DNA of 61,524 nt from Candidatus Vecturithrix granuli (GTDB lineage Bacteria > Moduliflexota > Moduliflexia > Moduliflexales > Moduliflexaceae), in contig DF820464.1 in assembly GCA_000739535.1 (NCBI GenBank), positions 508,359 through 569,882 of the forward strand, given 5' to 3'. The notes under the pieces were generated by a model, which was given only the letters and a program-made list of their open reading frames with translations, was not told the DNA's origin and made no database searches. Position 1 is the stretch's first letter. Each line of letters begins with the position of its first letter. Positions 32,025 through 40,269 of the stretch are shown here, piece by piece. Position numbers and translations under genes: made by a program.

Positions 32025-33368
32025 TCATTTCTCAAAGGCTGCGACGGCCAGGCCGGCCGACACATTTTTAAATTCATCTCTCATCAGCAGTTTTTCCTCG
32101 CCAAAGGTTTGCAACAACTTCTGATAAAAGAAGGGGATTTTTGACGAGCCGCCGACCCGAATCACGCGGTCAATCTGGTTGTAGCTCAAATTAGCGTCTT
32201 TTAAGGCGGCGTCAATGGCTCGAAACACCTTTTCGGAAAAATTGATGAGCAGTTCCTGGAATTCCTGGCGCGTGATCGGCTGGTCAATCAGAATCTCGCC
32301 TTCTTCCTCAAACACTTCCGGTACTTTATAGGTCACTGTGGCTTGCGGCGCAGCCGAGAGGGCTTTCTTGGCCCGTTCGATTTCGCGAAAAATGGCAAAT
32401 CCGTGATTTTCTTTGATCAGGCGTCGTAGCGATGTAAAGGGCCTGGGATCGTCGGCGTAATAAATCCAGTCGTCTAAGATCTTTAAGAAATGCCGGTCCC
32501 GGTTTAATTGCATGATAGATTGCCAGTTCAATAATTCGATGTAAGGGCCGTTTGAGACCGGCAAGCCGTCAACCTCCATTCCCCGGCCAAAGAGCGGCGT
32601 AATTTTTTCGTGCATAATGGCGCGATCAAAATCACTGCCGCCGACCGGCACGCCGCCTAAACCAAGCACATCAGACGCGCCATGTTCTACCCGCACGACC
32701 GTGACATCAAAGGTGCCGCCGCCAAAATCGAAGATGAGGATATTTTCCGCCTGCCTTGCCGTTAGCGCATAATTAAAGGCTGCGGCCACAGGTTCATATT
32801 GAAATTCAACCTGTGCGAATCCGGCGCGATGACAGGCAAGTTCGAGATTGCTGGCAAAATCTCGGTCGGTCTGTTCATCCTCGGAAAATTTCACCGGCCG
32901 GCCCAGGATCACGCCATCAAGCTCTTGAGCAAGGTATTCTTCGGCAACGATTTTGATGTGTTTCAGCAGAAGGGTAATCAATTGGTACGGTTTATAATAG
33001 GTCCCGAACACATTGGTTTGAAAATCTGCGTTCAAATATTTTTTGAGATATTGAAACAAGCGGCCGGGTACGTTTTTTTCAACCAGATAATGACTCTGCG
33101 CCACGTAGGTCATATCCCCGAAGGTCATCTCAATTTCGCCGAATTCTTCGCGTTCAAATTGAATCAGGAATCCGAGCATCTGTTCGATATATTCGTTAAT
33201 CGCTTTCTGCCCGTAGAACCGCTGCCCCGTGCTGGTGATATACAACATTGAACTCAGAATATTGACATCTTCCTTATTGAACGGATCTAAAGGAATGTGC
33301 CTGACCTGTTTGCCGTCATAGATGGCGGCGCTCGTATTGGACGTGCCAAAATCCAATCCTAAATACAT
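32025..33368 (-). CDS. Hsp70 family protein, YegD-like
   Basis: Short Hsp70-type ATPase, 447 residues. The actin-like nucleotide-binding domain is complete: phosphate-1 loop GLDFGTSNTSAA (4-15), phosphate-2 IFDFGGGTFDVTVV (about 211-224), connect and adenosine motifs RVGGSSKIP near 402. The separate substrate-binding and lid domains of DnaK are missing, as in YegD. No J-domain or GrpE gene is nearby. TAGGAGG precedes the ATG, supplied at the edge of the palindrome at 33387. The client is unknown. Confidence 0.85.
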   Translation of the reverse strand: MYLGLDFGTSNTSAAIYDGKQVRHIPLDPFNKEDVNILSSMLYITSTGQRFYGQKAINEYIEQMLGFLIQFEREEFGEIEMTFGDMTYVAQSHYLVEKNVPGRLFQYLKKYLNADFQTNVFGTYYKPYQLITLLLKHIKIVAEEYLAQELDGVILGRPVKFSEDEQTDRDFASNLELACHRAGFAQVEFQYEPVAAAFNYALTARQAENILIFDFGGGTFDVTVVRVEHGASDVLGLGGVPVGGSDFDRAIMHEKITPLFGRGMEVDGLPVSNGPYIELLNWQSIMQLNRDRHFLKILDDWIYYADDPRPFTSLRRLIKENHGFAIFREIERAKKALSAAPQATVTYKVPEVFEEEGEILIDQPITRQEFQELLINFSEKVFRAIDAALKDANLSYNQIDRVIRVGGSSKIPFFYQKLLQTFGEEKLLMRDEFKNVSAGLAVAAFEK

Positions 33369-33386
33369 GCGTTCCTCCTATGAAAA

Positions 33387-33449
33387 TGTAGCGCGAAACT
33401 CCAGTTTCGCGCATTGTTGACAGCCGCGAAACTGGAGTTTCGCGGTACA
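33387..33449 (-). repeat. Start-associated palindrome, copy facing Hsp70
   Basis: TGTAGCGCGAAACTCC-type inverted repeat. On the minus strand its flank reads TACATTTTCATAGGAGG and then the Hsp70 ATG, 19 bases from the palindrome. A leader-module relative (CACCCGACGCAATGAAAAT on the minus strand) lies at 33455-33493. Confidence 0.85.
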
Positions 33450-33525
33450 TCGTATTTTCATTGCGTCGGGTGAGCGTTAGCTCATGACAGATCCTTTCTG
33501 TTTCGGGTGTTTCCGCCAGACAAAA

Positions 33526-33605
33526 AAACACCCGGCGTACTTGCCCGCCGGGTGTCAACAGAATCAATATCAAAAAAATACCCGGAATCCCTGGAGATTC
33601 CGGGT
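33526..33605. terminator. Two GC-rich hairpins (CACCCGGCG and CCCGGAATC)
   Basis: CACCCGGCGTACTTGCCCGCCGGGTG and CCCGGAATC...GATTCCGGG form two stable stems in tandem in the gap between Hsp70 and the flavoprotein gene. No gene is visible in 33450-33905. Confidence 0.5.
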
Positions 33606-33707
33606 GAAAAAGCTCTATGTATGCGCTTCACAAGCATGACATCCTTTAAAGCGTCTTACGAATATTTTGTCAAGTCTAAAAAACGGGTATTCTGAAAAAA
33701 CATACCG

Positions 33708-33884
33708 GATCGGAAATAGTGAAATCGGCTCGTAGTAAACGCTTCAGCGTTTCTGAAAATGGCTAAGGCAACGCTAAAGTTTATCGGTGTCATTGTCGCC
33801 TGGTAGCCCTGCCCTACGTGGCGGGTTTATCGGTGTCATTGCCGCCGCGTAGGGCGGGACTACCGGTGTATACTATTTCCGATC
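33708..33884. mobile_element. 177-bp element with GATCGGAAATAGT inverted ends
   Basis: Terminal inverted repeats GATCGGAAATAGT and ACTATTTCCGATC enclose two direct copies of GTTTATCGGTGTCATTG (about 33779 and 33826) and short GC palindromes (CCTGCCCTACGTGG, GTAGGGCGGG). No coding capacity and no clear target duplication. Confidence 0.55.
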
Positions 33885-33905
33885 ATGTCTTCGGAAGTCT
33901 GGAGT

Positions 33906-34457
33906 TTACACCAGGCTTTGTCCAATTTGAAAAGCTTCAGCCAGATACTCCGGCCTATCGCGTACCTCCCCTTTTTTCGTCACGCCCGGCGCAATCAGTT
34001 TTGCCACGCATTGCACCTGCAAATACTGGAAACATTTATCAAAAAACGTAAGAAGAGGAGCGACCATCTCCGGATCATCTTCCTCAAAAGGGATGACCAG
34101 TACGGCGGATTTTCCCTGGATTTTGCCTCGATTGGCGGGACAGTTAAAATATACAAAGCGATCAATAAACGCTTTCATCAGCGCGGTGGGGGCATACCAA
34201 TAGACCGGGGTGCCAAAAATCAATACATCGCTTTCTGCGATTTTGGGATAGAGCGTGTTCATATCATCCTGTTTGCTGCACTCCTTCTCGCGCCAGCACG
34301 CATGACAGCCATTGCACTCATGAATTTGAAGCGCGTCCAGGGTTACAAGCTCTGCCTGCGCGCCTTTTTCCCTTGCTCCTTCCAGAACTTTCGCAATCAG
34401 CAGATGGGTATTGCCGTGTTTACGCGGACTTCCCAGGATCCCAAGAACTTTTTTCAT
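33906..34457 (-). CDS. NADPH-dependent FMN reductase / iron-sulfur flavoprotein
   Basis: Flavodoxin-fold reductase of 183 residues. The FMN-binding loop is GSPRKHGNT at about residues 9-17, and GTPVYWYAPTALMKAFIDR near 82-100 is the second flavin contact. CNGCHACWREKEC at about 49-61 has the cysteine spacing of iron-sulfur flavoproteins, so a 4Fe-4S cluster is likely. ATG 34457 follows AAAGGA; an upstream in-frame ATG lies in the mobile element's border. Electron donor and acceptor are unknown; such proteins are frequent in anaerobes. Confidence 0.82.
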   Translation of the reverse strand: MKKVLGILGSPRKHGNTHLLIAKVLEGAREKGAQAELVTLDALQIHECNGCHACWREKECSKQDDMNTLYPKIAESDVLIFGTPVYWYAPTALMKAFIDRFVYFNCPANRGKIQGKSAVLVIPFEEDDPEMVAPLLTFFDKCFQYLQVQCVAKLIAPGVTKKGEVRDRPEYLAEAFQIGQSLV

Positions 34458-34489
34458 GTACGATTTTTCCTTTCTTGTTGTTTTTTTTA

Positions 34490-34672
34490 GGTAGTGGTTA
34501 AATGGTAAGTGATGTCTCATTGACAGCAGTGCGGTCAGGAGTGCGACGCGGTCGTCGTACCGGCATCTCCGATGCCGCGCCTGTCAGGGCGTTGCCCTGA
34601 GGCGATGACCTCATCGCACTCCTGTCTCCTGGACAGGGTTCCGCCCCCATCACTTACCACTTAACCACTACC
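34490..34672. mobile_element. 183-bp element with GGTAGTGG ends
   Basis: Terminal inverted repeats GGTAGTGGTTAAATGGTAAGT and its near complement enclose an inner palindrome GTCAGGAGTGCGA...TCGCACTCCTG (about 34536-34623). The outer 8 bases GGTAGTGG match those of the 115-bp elements at 13751 and 25591, although the interiors differ, so all three may use the same transposase. Confidence 0.65.
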
Positions 34673-34738
34673 CAAAATTCTTGCCATAATCTCGAGTGTC
34701 AAAGCTCAGCTTTGACAACAAAAACACAATTTTCGCAT

Positions 34739-35416
34739 TCACCTTGTTCCATAGACTTCCAACAATGTGACTTCAGCCTGCGGGGCGACAATGTGCACGT
34801 AATCCCGAATATCTTCCAGGTGCTGCCGCACGGTTTGCGACTCAATTCCAGGCGGGGCATAGATTGTAAAAAGCACCTTGCTGGTTGCCGGGCTGATTTG
34901 TGTGCGTCGGTCAGGGCCATACAGGATACTCGACAGAATGCCTTGTCCATCGGCAATGTACATATCGCCGGCTTTCAACATCTGTTCCTGTCCGTTCATT
35001 TTGAGATACTGCTCATCTCCGGCCGCAACGTCAATTTTCACTGGGAGTTGCAGCTTTTCAAGGTCATGACCGGCGGTGAGCAGCATGTTTTTCAGTTCGG
35101 CCATAAACATAGCTTCAACCAGAGCGGCCACTGACGGGATGGTTTTCCCCTTCCAGACAACGGATTCGACTTGCGCCTGCACATGATAACTTTTTTTGAA
35201 CTGTTTGTAATACGCGTTGTATGCTTGCAAAATCGGCAACGCTTTCAAGTCTGCTCGCTCAAGATTGGCAAATTGCGACCGAAGCTGCGCTTCGATGTCT
35301 GTTTTACGCGCCTCTAATTCCGGATGGCGTTGGGGATTTACAACCTTTTCCATCGCCAGCAATCCGACAAAAGCATCGGGATACGTGATTTTCCAGGTAT
35401 TTGAAATAGTCAACAT
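34739..35416 (-). CDS. B3/4-domain protein (solo PheT B3/B4 type)
   Basis: Stand-alone B3/B4 domain of the kind found in the beta subunit of phenylalanyl-tRNA synthetase, 225 residues. The characteristic middle segment reads SYHVQAQVESVVWKGK and VEAMFMAELKNMLLTAGHD. The fold binds RNA or small molecules; free-standing versions have been proposed to edit misacylated tRNA, which remains an inference here. GGAGATT precedes the ATG. Confidence 0.8.
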   Translation of the reverse strand: MLTISNTWKITYPDAFVGLLAMEKVVNPQRHPELEARKTDIEAQLRSQFANLERADLKALPILQAYNAYYKQFKKSYHVQAQVESVVWKGKTIPSVAALVEAMFMAELKNMLLTAGHDLEKLQLPVKIDVAAGDEQYLKMNGQEQMLKAGDMYIADGQGILSSILYGPDRRTQISPATSKVLFTIYAPPGIESQTVRQHLEDIRDYVHIVAPQAEVTLLEVYGTR

Positions 35417-35437
35417 GCGGAATCTCCTTTTTCTGCC

Positions 35438-35682
35438 TTGTCAGGTTTGGGGAACTACAGTGAGAAGAGATAAGAAGAAGGATAGGTTTTTTTGATGATC
35501 GATGTCCCCAGAACATCCTGTTCTTATCTCTTCTCCCTGTAGTTCCCCAGAGTTGTTAAGTTCTCGCAAAACATTCCGTCTCGACTTCGCTCGACGTGCG
35601 GTATTCCGGTCATCGAGCGAAGTCGAGATGACAGACATTCACAGAACTTAACAGCCTTGCTGTAGTTCCCCAAACCTGGCAA
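35438..35682. repeat. Nested palindrome GGTTTGGGGAACTACAG
   Basis: A three-level structure: outer CAGGTTTGGGGAACTACAG and CTGTAGTTCCCCAAACCTG, an inner arm pair GAGAAGAGATAAGAA/TTCTTATCTCTTCTC, and a second inner block bounded by GTTAAGTTCT and AGAACTTAAC that holds TCTCGACTTCGCTCGA. No coding potential. It fills half of the 457-base gap 35417-35873. Confidence 0.65.
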
Positions 35683-35728
35683 CGTAAAATTGTGTAACAT
35701 AAAAAAATTAACAAATTGTAAAATAAAT

Positions 35729-35758
35729 TTGACAAATTGTAAAATAGGTATTTTTATA
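35729..35758 (+). promoter_or_regulatory. Sigma-70-type promoter for the DUF4097 operon
   Basis: TTGACA at 35729-35734 and TTTATA at 35753-35758 with an 18-base spacer, in AT-rich DNA about 115 bases before the gene. The 15-base word ACAAATTGTAAAATA occurs twice (35711-35725 and 35732-35746), once inside the spacer, as an operator might. Confidence 0.5.
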
Positions 35759-35873
35759 TAGAAAATGTATTGTCAAGAAATATTTTTGTACAAGAAAAAC
35801 CGAGCGCGACATTGTTTTTGCGAAGAAGGCAAACGCTGGTTTGCGCTCCTGATGGATAGAGGAGGCAATCATC

Positions 35874-36827
35874 ATGAGTGATGCACAAAAGGAAATTCTC
35901 AGAATGCTCTCTGATCACATTATCACGGTTGATCAGGCCGAAAGGCTTTTAAAAGCCTTAAATGAAGCAGAAACCCGTAAAGAAGAGTCAAAATCCCGTG
36001 AACGACCAGGCCATGGCATCGGTTTTCCTGACATCGGCGCAATGTTTGAATCCATTGGGGAAACCCTGTCTGAAATCGGCCCTATGGTGAAAAATACGAT
36101 GGAAGATGTGCTGACCGGCTTATTAGGCGACGATCTGGTGGAGTTCGATGAAGAAGAACTCACAGATGTTGAGCCGGTGTCAGGCCAATATACGCTGGCA
36201 GCCGGAACGCAGATGATTATCATGAATACCTGGAAAACCGGACATGCTAAAGGCGATCTCGTAATTCAGGGCGTTCCCGGTGATTCCTGCCGCATTGATT
36301 GCGATAATGCCAAACAAATCAGAGTGAGACAGGACGCCGTCCATTTTGTGATTCAATGGGCGGGCGGACCCCTGAAAATCGAAGTGCCCGCAGTCGTCAG
36401 CAGCCTCAAAGTACGCTCCACAGGCGGCAATATTCAGCTCAAACAACCGGCCTGTCCCTTAAATGTCAAAACCCTGGGCGGAGACCTGGAGCTGTTTGAT
36501 GTGCCGAAAGATTTTAAAGCCAAAACTATGGGCGGCAATATTGCGCTGCACCTGTCGCAAACATGGCGAGGAACCGGTCGGGCTAATACAGCCGGAGGGA
36601 ATATTTTTCTGGCGATCCCTGAGAAAGTGAGTGTCACCGTCAATTCATCAACCATCGGCGGCGCAATTCAAGTAGATGAACAATTTGGCCGGCCGGAAAG
36701 CAAGCAGACCTTTCCCGGCAAAAGTACGGTCAATGTTCAGATTGGTGAACATGCGTCCGAATCGGTCGTCGCCCTGAAAGCCATGGGAGGCAACATCGAG
36801 TTGAAGAAAATCTATGCTGAAAAATAA
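35874..36827 (+). CDS. DUF4097 / SHOCT-like domain protein
   Basis: Protein of 317 residues. A short N-terminal helical domain (ILRMLSDHIITVDQAERLLKAL, residues 8-29) is the SHOCT-like type found before YvlB/LiaX proteins. Residues about 110-317 form repeats with spaced GGNI/GGDL turns (TGGNIQL, LGGDLEL, MGGNIAL, AGGNIFL, IGGAIQV, MGGNIEL) that predict a beta-helix or beta-solenoid. No signal peptide is visible, so the protein is probably cytoplasmic or membrane-attached. The next gene starts 14 bases inside its end, and the two share the VDxAExLL helix motif. Related genes respond to envelope stress in Firmicutes. Confidence 0.78.
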   Translation: MSDAQKEILRMLSDHIITVDQAERLLKALNEAETRKEESKSRERPGHGIGFPDIGAMFESIGETLSEIGPMVKNTMEDVLTGLLGDDLVEFDEEELTDVEPVSGQYTLAAGTQMIIMNTWKTGHAKGDLVIQGVPGDSCRIDCDNAKQIRVRQDAVHFVIQWAGGPLKIEVPAVVSSLKVRSTGGNIQLKQPACPLNVKTLGGDLELFDVPKDFKAKTMGGNIALHLSQTWRGTGRANTAGGNIFLAIPEKVSVTVNSSTIGGAIQVDEQFGRPESKQTFPGKSTVNVQIGEHASESVVALKAMGGNIELKKIYAEK

Positions 36828-37182
36828 ACCACATCTTCCGGCTTCCTGTCCCTCCTGCGGAGGAATCATGAAGGTTGTACGGCTGGAATGTTCGCAGTGC
36901 GGCGCTGAAATCGCTGGAGAATTTGATCTGTGCCCGGTGTGCCATCTCGATGGGGAACTCAAGAAATTATACGATCTGTTCATCAAGGCGCGCGGCAATC
37001 TGAAACAAGTCCAGCGTGAATTAGGGCTGTCCTATCCCACGGTGCGCCTGAGAATTGAGGATATGTTCCGTAAATTAGGTCAGAACGAACGGGTTTCCCG
37101 CGATCCTGCCTCGATTCTAACGCGAGTCCGTTCAGGCGAACTCAGCGTGGATGAAGCCGAACAGCTTTTACGCGGTAACTAG
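36814..37182 (+). CDS. DUF2089 zinc-ribbon HTH protein
   Basis: Protein of 122 residues. A double zinc ribbon (CPSC at about 12-15, CSQC 26-29, CPVC 40-43) is followed by a helix-turn-helix-like segment NLKQVQRELGLSYPTVRLRIEDM and a C-terminal VDEAEQLLRG helix matching the N-terminus of its partner. It overlaps the DUF4097 gene by 14 bases and is likely its dedicated regulator or partner. The stop codon is formed inside the inverted repeat at 37178. Confidence 0.8.
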   Translation: MLKNKPHLPASCPSCGGIMKVVRLECSQCGAEIAGEFDLCPVCHLDGELKKLYDLFIKARGNLKQVQRELGLSYPTVRLRIEDMFRKLGQNERVSRDPASILTRVRSGELSVDEAEQLLRGN

Positions 37183-37287
37183 TCCAGAGTTTCGGAAATA
37201 AGTAAGCATGGGTACGACGAAGAAACCAGGTTTTTTCCTAAAAACCTGGTTTCTCGTGTATAGTTAATTCTGAAATTCTGGACTAGT
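37178..37287. repeat. ACTAGTCCAGA-ended inverted repeat with hairpin
   Basis: ACTAGTCCAGAGTTTCGGAA and TTCTGAAATTCTGGACTAGT enclose a hairpin of the AGAAACCAGG type (37221-37254). The repeat starts in the last codons of the DUF2089 gene, giving the TAG stop. It probably works as a terminator for the operon. Confidence 0.6.
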
Positions 37288-37332
37288 GTTCTACTGACGG
37301 GTTTGTAGTTCCGCTTTCTAACAGTCCCTATC

Positions 37333-37479
37333 TCAAACAGGCGCGTACTGAAAGGCCGCCTGGGATGCGCAATTGATCAATCTGACGCCCTCACAGGTCC
37401 CATCATAAGCATCCCAGTATTCGATAAAGACTCCTTCCGGCTCACTGGCCTGAATGATGGTGTTGAACCACACTCCATT
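37333..37479 (-). pseudogene. C-terminal gene fragment, unknown
   Basis: A minus-strand frame of 48 codons (WFNTIIQASEPEGVFIEYWD, then a CEGVRLINCAS end) has good coding character but starts directly after a TAG and has no ribosome-binding site. It overlaps the divergent tail of the HTH gene in another frame. It looks like the last part of a protein brought in by recombination. I cannot name the family. Confidence 0.3.
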
Positions 37480-37976
37480 CTAGAGGTAATTTCCCGGATT
37501 GCCAGGTCTTTGTCACGCGCTCTCTCGTCTCGAAGAGTATCTACGAGGGCAAGGAGTTCATAAAGCTTCCGATCCCTCTTCGCAGCTTTTGGAACACTTT
37601 TATATAATGGCGAGAATTCATACCCTCGACATTCCCCCTCCGGATCAGGCCACACGGGAATCATCTCATCTGTGGGTGTGAGTAAATCTTTCAAGGGCGG
37701 GGCAGCATAACAGGTTGGCAGCCCTCTCGTCAGACTTCCTCGTTCAGGGATATACACGTACTTCACTCCGTAAATTAAGAATTCTTTCAGAGCGGTCTTG
37801 AGAGGGACCTTTCGATACTGATCGAACAGTTTGGCATCCATCGCTCGCTTAATTCCGGCATGAACTTCAGAGGGACTCATAAACAATTCCTGGGAGAGGG
37901 AAGCATAGGACCACGCCTGGTTCTCCCACACAACAAGTTTTATCAAAATAACGACATCTTGAGGTTTTAAGATCAT
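37377..37976 (-). CDS. Winged-helix DNA-binding protein, altered C-terminus
   Basis: Protein of 199 residues. Residues 1-60 form a helix-turn-helix of the kind MILKPQDVVILIKLV with SLSQELFMSPSEVHAGIKRA as recognition region. Residues 60-160 carry the conserved RGLPTCYAAPPL, VWPDPEG and FSPLYKSVPKAA blocks of a widespread small transcription-factor family, often found beside nucleotidyltransferase genes. Members normally end near the LAIREI helix at about residue 162; the last 37 residues here look foreign, so the 3' end was probably replaced. A promoter with a perfect palindrome in its spacer lies at 38029-38057, suggesting autoregulation. Confidence 0.72.
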   Translation of the reverse strand: MILKPQDVVILIKLVVWENQAWSYASLSQELFMSPSEVHAGIKRAMDAKLFDQYRKVPLKTALKEFLIYGVKYVYIPERGSLTRGLPTCYAAPPLKDLLTPTDEMIPVWPDPEGECRGYEFSPLYKSVPKAAKRDRKLYELLALVDTLRDERARDKDLAIREITSRMECGSTPSFRPVSRKESLSNTGMLMMGPVRASD

Positions 37977-38028
37977 GGTTCAGAACTATTGTTAAAAAAT
38001 TTCTCTGCGTGTCTTCCTTTTGATATAT

Positions 38029-38057
38029 TCTCTATTCGCAAATTGCGAATATGTCAA
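38029..38057 (-). promoter_or_regulatory. Promoter of the winged-helix gene with operator
   Basis: On the minus strand TTGACA (38057-38052) is followed after 17 bases by TAGAGA (38034-38029); AGAATA a little downstream is an alternative -10. The spacer is almost entirely the palindrome ATTCGCAA-A-TTGCGAAT, so a bound dimer would block polymerase. Confidence 0.5.
38034..38050. promoter_or_regulatory. Perfect 8+1+8 palindrome operator
   Basis: ATTCGCAA and TTGCGAAT arms around a single A, lying between -35 and -10 of the promoter for the winged-helix gene. It is the best candidate binding site for that protein. Confidence 0.55.
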
Positions 38058-38157
38058 GCATTTTTTCCGCGCTGAAATTGCTGTGCGTCCCAAAAGTCCC
38101 TCTGCAAACACATTGTTCGGCAATTTCTTACCATCATTCCGTTCTCTCAACAGGGCA

Positions 38158-39243
38158 TTACGTATGATTTCTGAGTAACCCAAAGAACAATTTGAACTTT
38201 TCATAGTCATTCATGAGTATCTCGGCAGCATCATTGACACTTAACGAATCGTGTTCATAGGCTTTCGTGACTCGAAAATAACAATCCCTCATTTTCTTAG
38301 GGGCATACAGCATTAAGAGGACGCTCAAGGCTGATGAGCTGACATAGCCGAGTGGCAGCGTCATGTCAAATCCTGTATTCGGAATGTAAATCCGGTAATC
38401 TGGACACTGGAGCAGATGTTCGACGATTTGCCTATTCATCTGTTCATCGTGAACAAGCCTGGCAAGCAATTGTCCTTCGGCAAGTGAATGGGTTAAGTCA
38501 AAGCCATGTACAATAGCATCTTGATAAAACCCAAGCATAATTGAGGCGCGATGGATTTGTTTTTTTGCCGTTCCGACACGAATCATATAATATGGGGGAG
38601 TATTCCCAAAGTATGACGTATGAAAATATAACGTATGGGCCATGAAGAAGTCTTCAACGTGCTGTTTGACCCTTTCGAAGATGGGGATCACGTGATTCGT
38701 ATAATATGCTCGTTTGCTCTCTGGGGTATCTAATTTTTCAAAATACCGATACACATCAATAAGATCAGCGGGGTCTCCAATATCTTCTGGCAGTTTTATG
38801 GGACCGGTTTCAGCAGGACCAATGTACGTTAAGGGAAGGCCGAATATCTGTTTTCGGGAATTTTGCACCACTTTATATGTATAAAAATGTACTCTATTCT
38901 GTAATGGTGTGTAATTCGCAGCAGTTAAATCGCGTTGATAGTACGCAGGAGCCACTAAAATGACCCTGAGATGTTCCCAATTGATCTGATAAAAACTGAT
39001 TTTCTTGGCAATTTCCTCTTGATAGGACGGCACAATCGCCAAATATTGCGCAGCTTGCCCGACAATATGTCGATCTTTCTTCTTTTTAAACTCAATGATA
39101 AAGGGATTGTGATTGACATCTATCGCAAACATATCAATCCGCAAGCCTTCAATGATGAGTTCCTTTTCAGCTTTCACAAATCCATACGATGTGGCGGCAT
39201 CATAAAAAAAGTCACGGATATGCGCTTCGGTGATTCCTTTCAT
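38158..39243 (-). CDS. PD-(D/E)XK nuclease-like protein (cassette gene)
   Basis: Protein of 361 residues with an N-terminal restriction-endonuclease fold. Asp37 in RIDMFAID, Glu51 and Lys53 in IIEFKKK, and a QxxxY helix in GQAAQYL (63-67) match the RecB/NucS-type motif. The rest is unrecognised. It may be a DNA-cleaving defence or repair enzyme. ATG 39243 follows AAAAGGAG at 11 bases; upstream in-frame ATGs lie inside the attC-like site at 39277-39337. It is the leftmost cassette-type gene of the leftward array. Confidence 0.7.
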   Translation of the reverse strand: MKGITEAHIRDFFYDAATSYGFVKAEKELIIEGLRIDMFAIDVNHNPFIIEFKKKKDRHIVGQAAQYLAIVPSYQEEIAKKISFYQINWEHLRVILVAPAYYQRDLTAANYTPLQNRVHFYTYKVVQNSRKQIFGLPLTYIGPAETGPIKLPEDIGDPADLIDVYRYFEKLDTPESKRAYYTNHVIPIFERVKQHVEDFFMAHTLYFHTSYFGNTPPYYMIRVGTAKKQIHRASIMLGFYQDAIVHGFDLTHSLAEGQLLARLVHDEQMNRQIVEHLLQCPDYRIYIPNTGFDMTLPLGYVSSSALSVLLMLYAPKKMRDCYFRVTKAYEHDSLSVNDAAEILMNDYEKFKLFFGLLRNHT

Positions 39244-39276
39244 CCACTTTTTGCTCCTTTTGGTAAAACCAATATT

Positions 39277-39337
39277 GCCGAACGCTGGCATAAGGCGCGG
39301 CGGCTTTTTGCCGTCGCTCTTCATCCCGTTGTTAGTC
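39277..39337 (-). repeat. attC-like site 1 (61 bp)
   Basis: Read on the minus strand, it starts GACTAACAACGGGATGAAG, has a short AAAAA loop and ends in CCTTATGCCAGCGTTCGGC. The outer AAC pairs with GTT, followed by a bulged stem with GGGATGAAG against CTTATGCC and CGGC against GCCG. Length, ends and bulges fit integron attC sites; the GTTCGGC core deviates from the usual GTTRRRY by one base. The stop codon of the HNH gene lies in its left end. Confidence 0.55.
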
Positions 39338-40114
39338 TGTGGATTTTTTTTGTTTGTCGATAAACTCTCTCACCTCTTCAATGGAATAAGGTGGATACTT
39401 CTTATGAATAATAGCATGGCAGTTTGGACACACCGGACGAAGATCATGTATTGGATCAACTGGGTGGGGGCCCTCCATCATCCCAAGCGGAGCAAGATGA
39501 TGAATATGAATGTAGCCCTCTCCAATAGGACCGTATAAAACATCAAATTTAAATTTGCAGACCTGGCAGACAGCCCCCCAATGTTCAATGCATTTTCTTC
39601 TGGCTATGGGGTTGCGCTCATGCACGTCAACCAAAACTGTTCGAATCTCACCCTCCTGAAGGTCTGTTGGAGCGTTAAGTTCATCTGCGCTTCGAAATTC
39701 AGCCTGCATTTCTATTCGAGCTATCAGGTCTGCTGCCGTTACTTTTTGCTTCACTATTGGCTTCAAAAAACCTCGAGGGACATACCCAAATTCAGTGCGA
39801 GGGTCAATTGGGTTGGTTCGCAGATCTATATACCAATCGACTCGTAGGCGATATTCTGCGTAATCGAACTCGGTGTAGATTAACTTGGATGAGTGGGCCT
39901 GTCCATCCCAGATTTCAAGGACTCGTCCCACAGCGACAATTCCTAACCCGTTGTGGTACATAAGAAGAATATCTGATGGGTCAAGTTTGCTGAGCGGCAA
40001 ACCGTATGTGTCCCTGTCTCCTCCAGAACATGCCACCCCGTGTTCAAACCACAGATCGCATGTTCTCATGTCTTTGCGGACATCTTCATTTGTATTTATG
40101 AACCAATACGTCAT
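39332..40114 (-). CDS. HNH endonuclease with N-terminal EVE-like domain (cassette gene)
   Basis: Protein of 260 residues. The first about 130 residues (MTYWFINTNEDVRKDM, LYHNGLGIVAVGRV-type segments) resemble EVE/PUA-like domains that read modified bases. The C-terminal HNH nuclease has CQVCKF near 181, HIHHLAPL near 203 and HDLRPVCPNCHAIIHK near 223, giving the zinc knuckle and catalytic histidines. Such fusions are often modification-dependent restriction enzymes. It is framed by attC-like sites on both sides; AAAAGGA precedes the ATG. Confidence 0.82.
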   Translation of the reverse strand: MTYWFINTNEDVRKDMRTCDLWFEHGVACSGGDRDTYGLPLSKLDPSDILLMYHNGLGIVAVGRVLEIWDGQAHSSKLIYTEFDYAEYRLRVDWYIDLRTNPIDPRTEFGYVPRGFLKPIVKQKVTAADLIARIEMQAEFRSADELNAPTDLQEGEIRTVLVDVHERNPIARRKCIEHWGAVCQVCKFKFDVLYGPIGEGYIHIHHLAPLGMMEGPHPVDPIHDLRPVCPNCHAIIHKKYPPYSIEEVREFIDKQKKSTD

Positions 40115-40126
40115 TTGTTCCTTTTG

Positions 40127-40265
40127 GGCTAACGCCGGAAATAAAGGGTGTTTGGGAATCTGTGGTGAACGGCAAGAAACCTAACATCATTGATGCCCCT
40201 GGTAAATGGCGAGAAACTGGACGCCACGCGCTCCTCAAACATCTCCTTCATTTCGTTGGTTAGAT
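40127..40265 (-). repeat. attC-like site 2 (139 bp)
   Basis: On the minus strand, starts ATCTAAC (fits RYYYAAC) and ends GTTAGCC (fits GTTRRRY). Between them are imperfect complementary arms, for example AAATGAAGG against CCTTTATTT and GATGTTTGAGGA against TTCCCAAACACC. The size fits the long attC sites of chromosomal integrons. The stop of the next upstream gene falls in the left end. Confidence 0.65.
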
Positions 40266-40269
40266 CAAT

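Noticed and set aside
37992-38210. Minus-strand frame of 72 codons
   Set aside because: It overlaps the promoter and operator of the winged-helix gene and the end of the nuclease gene, without a ribosome-binding site.
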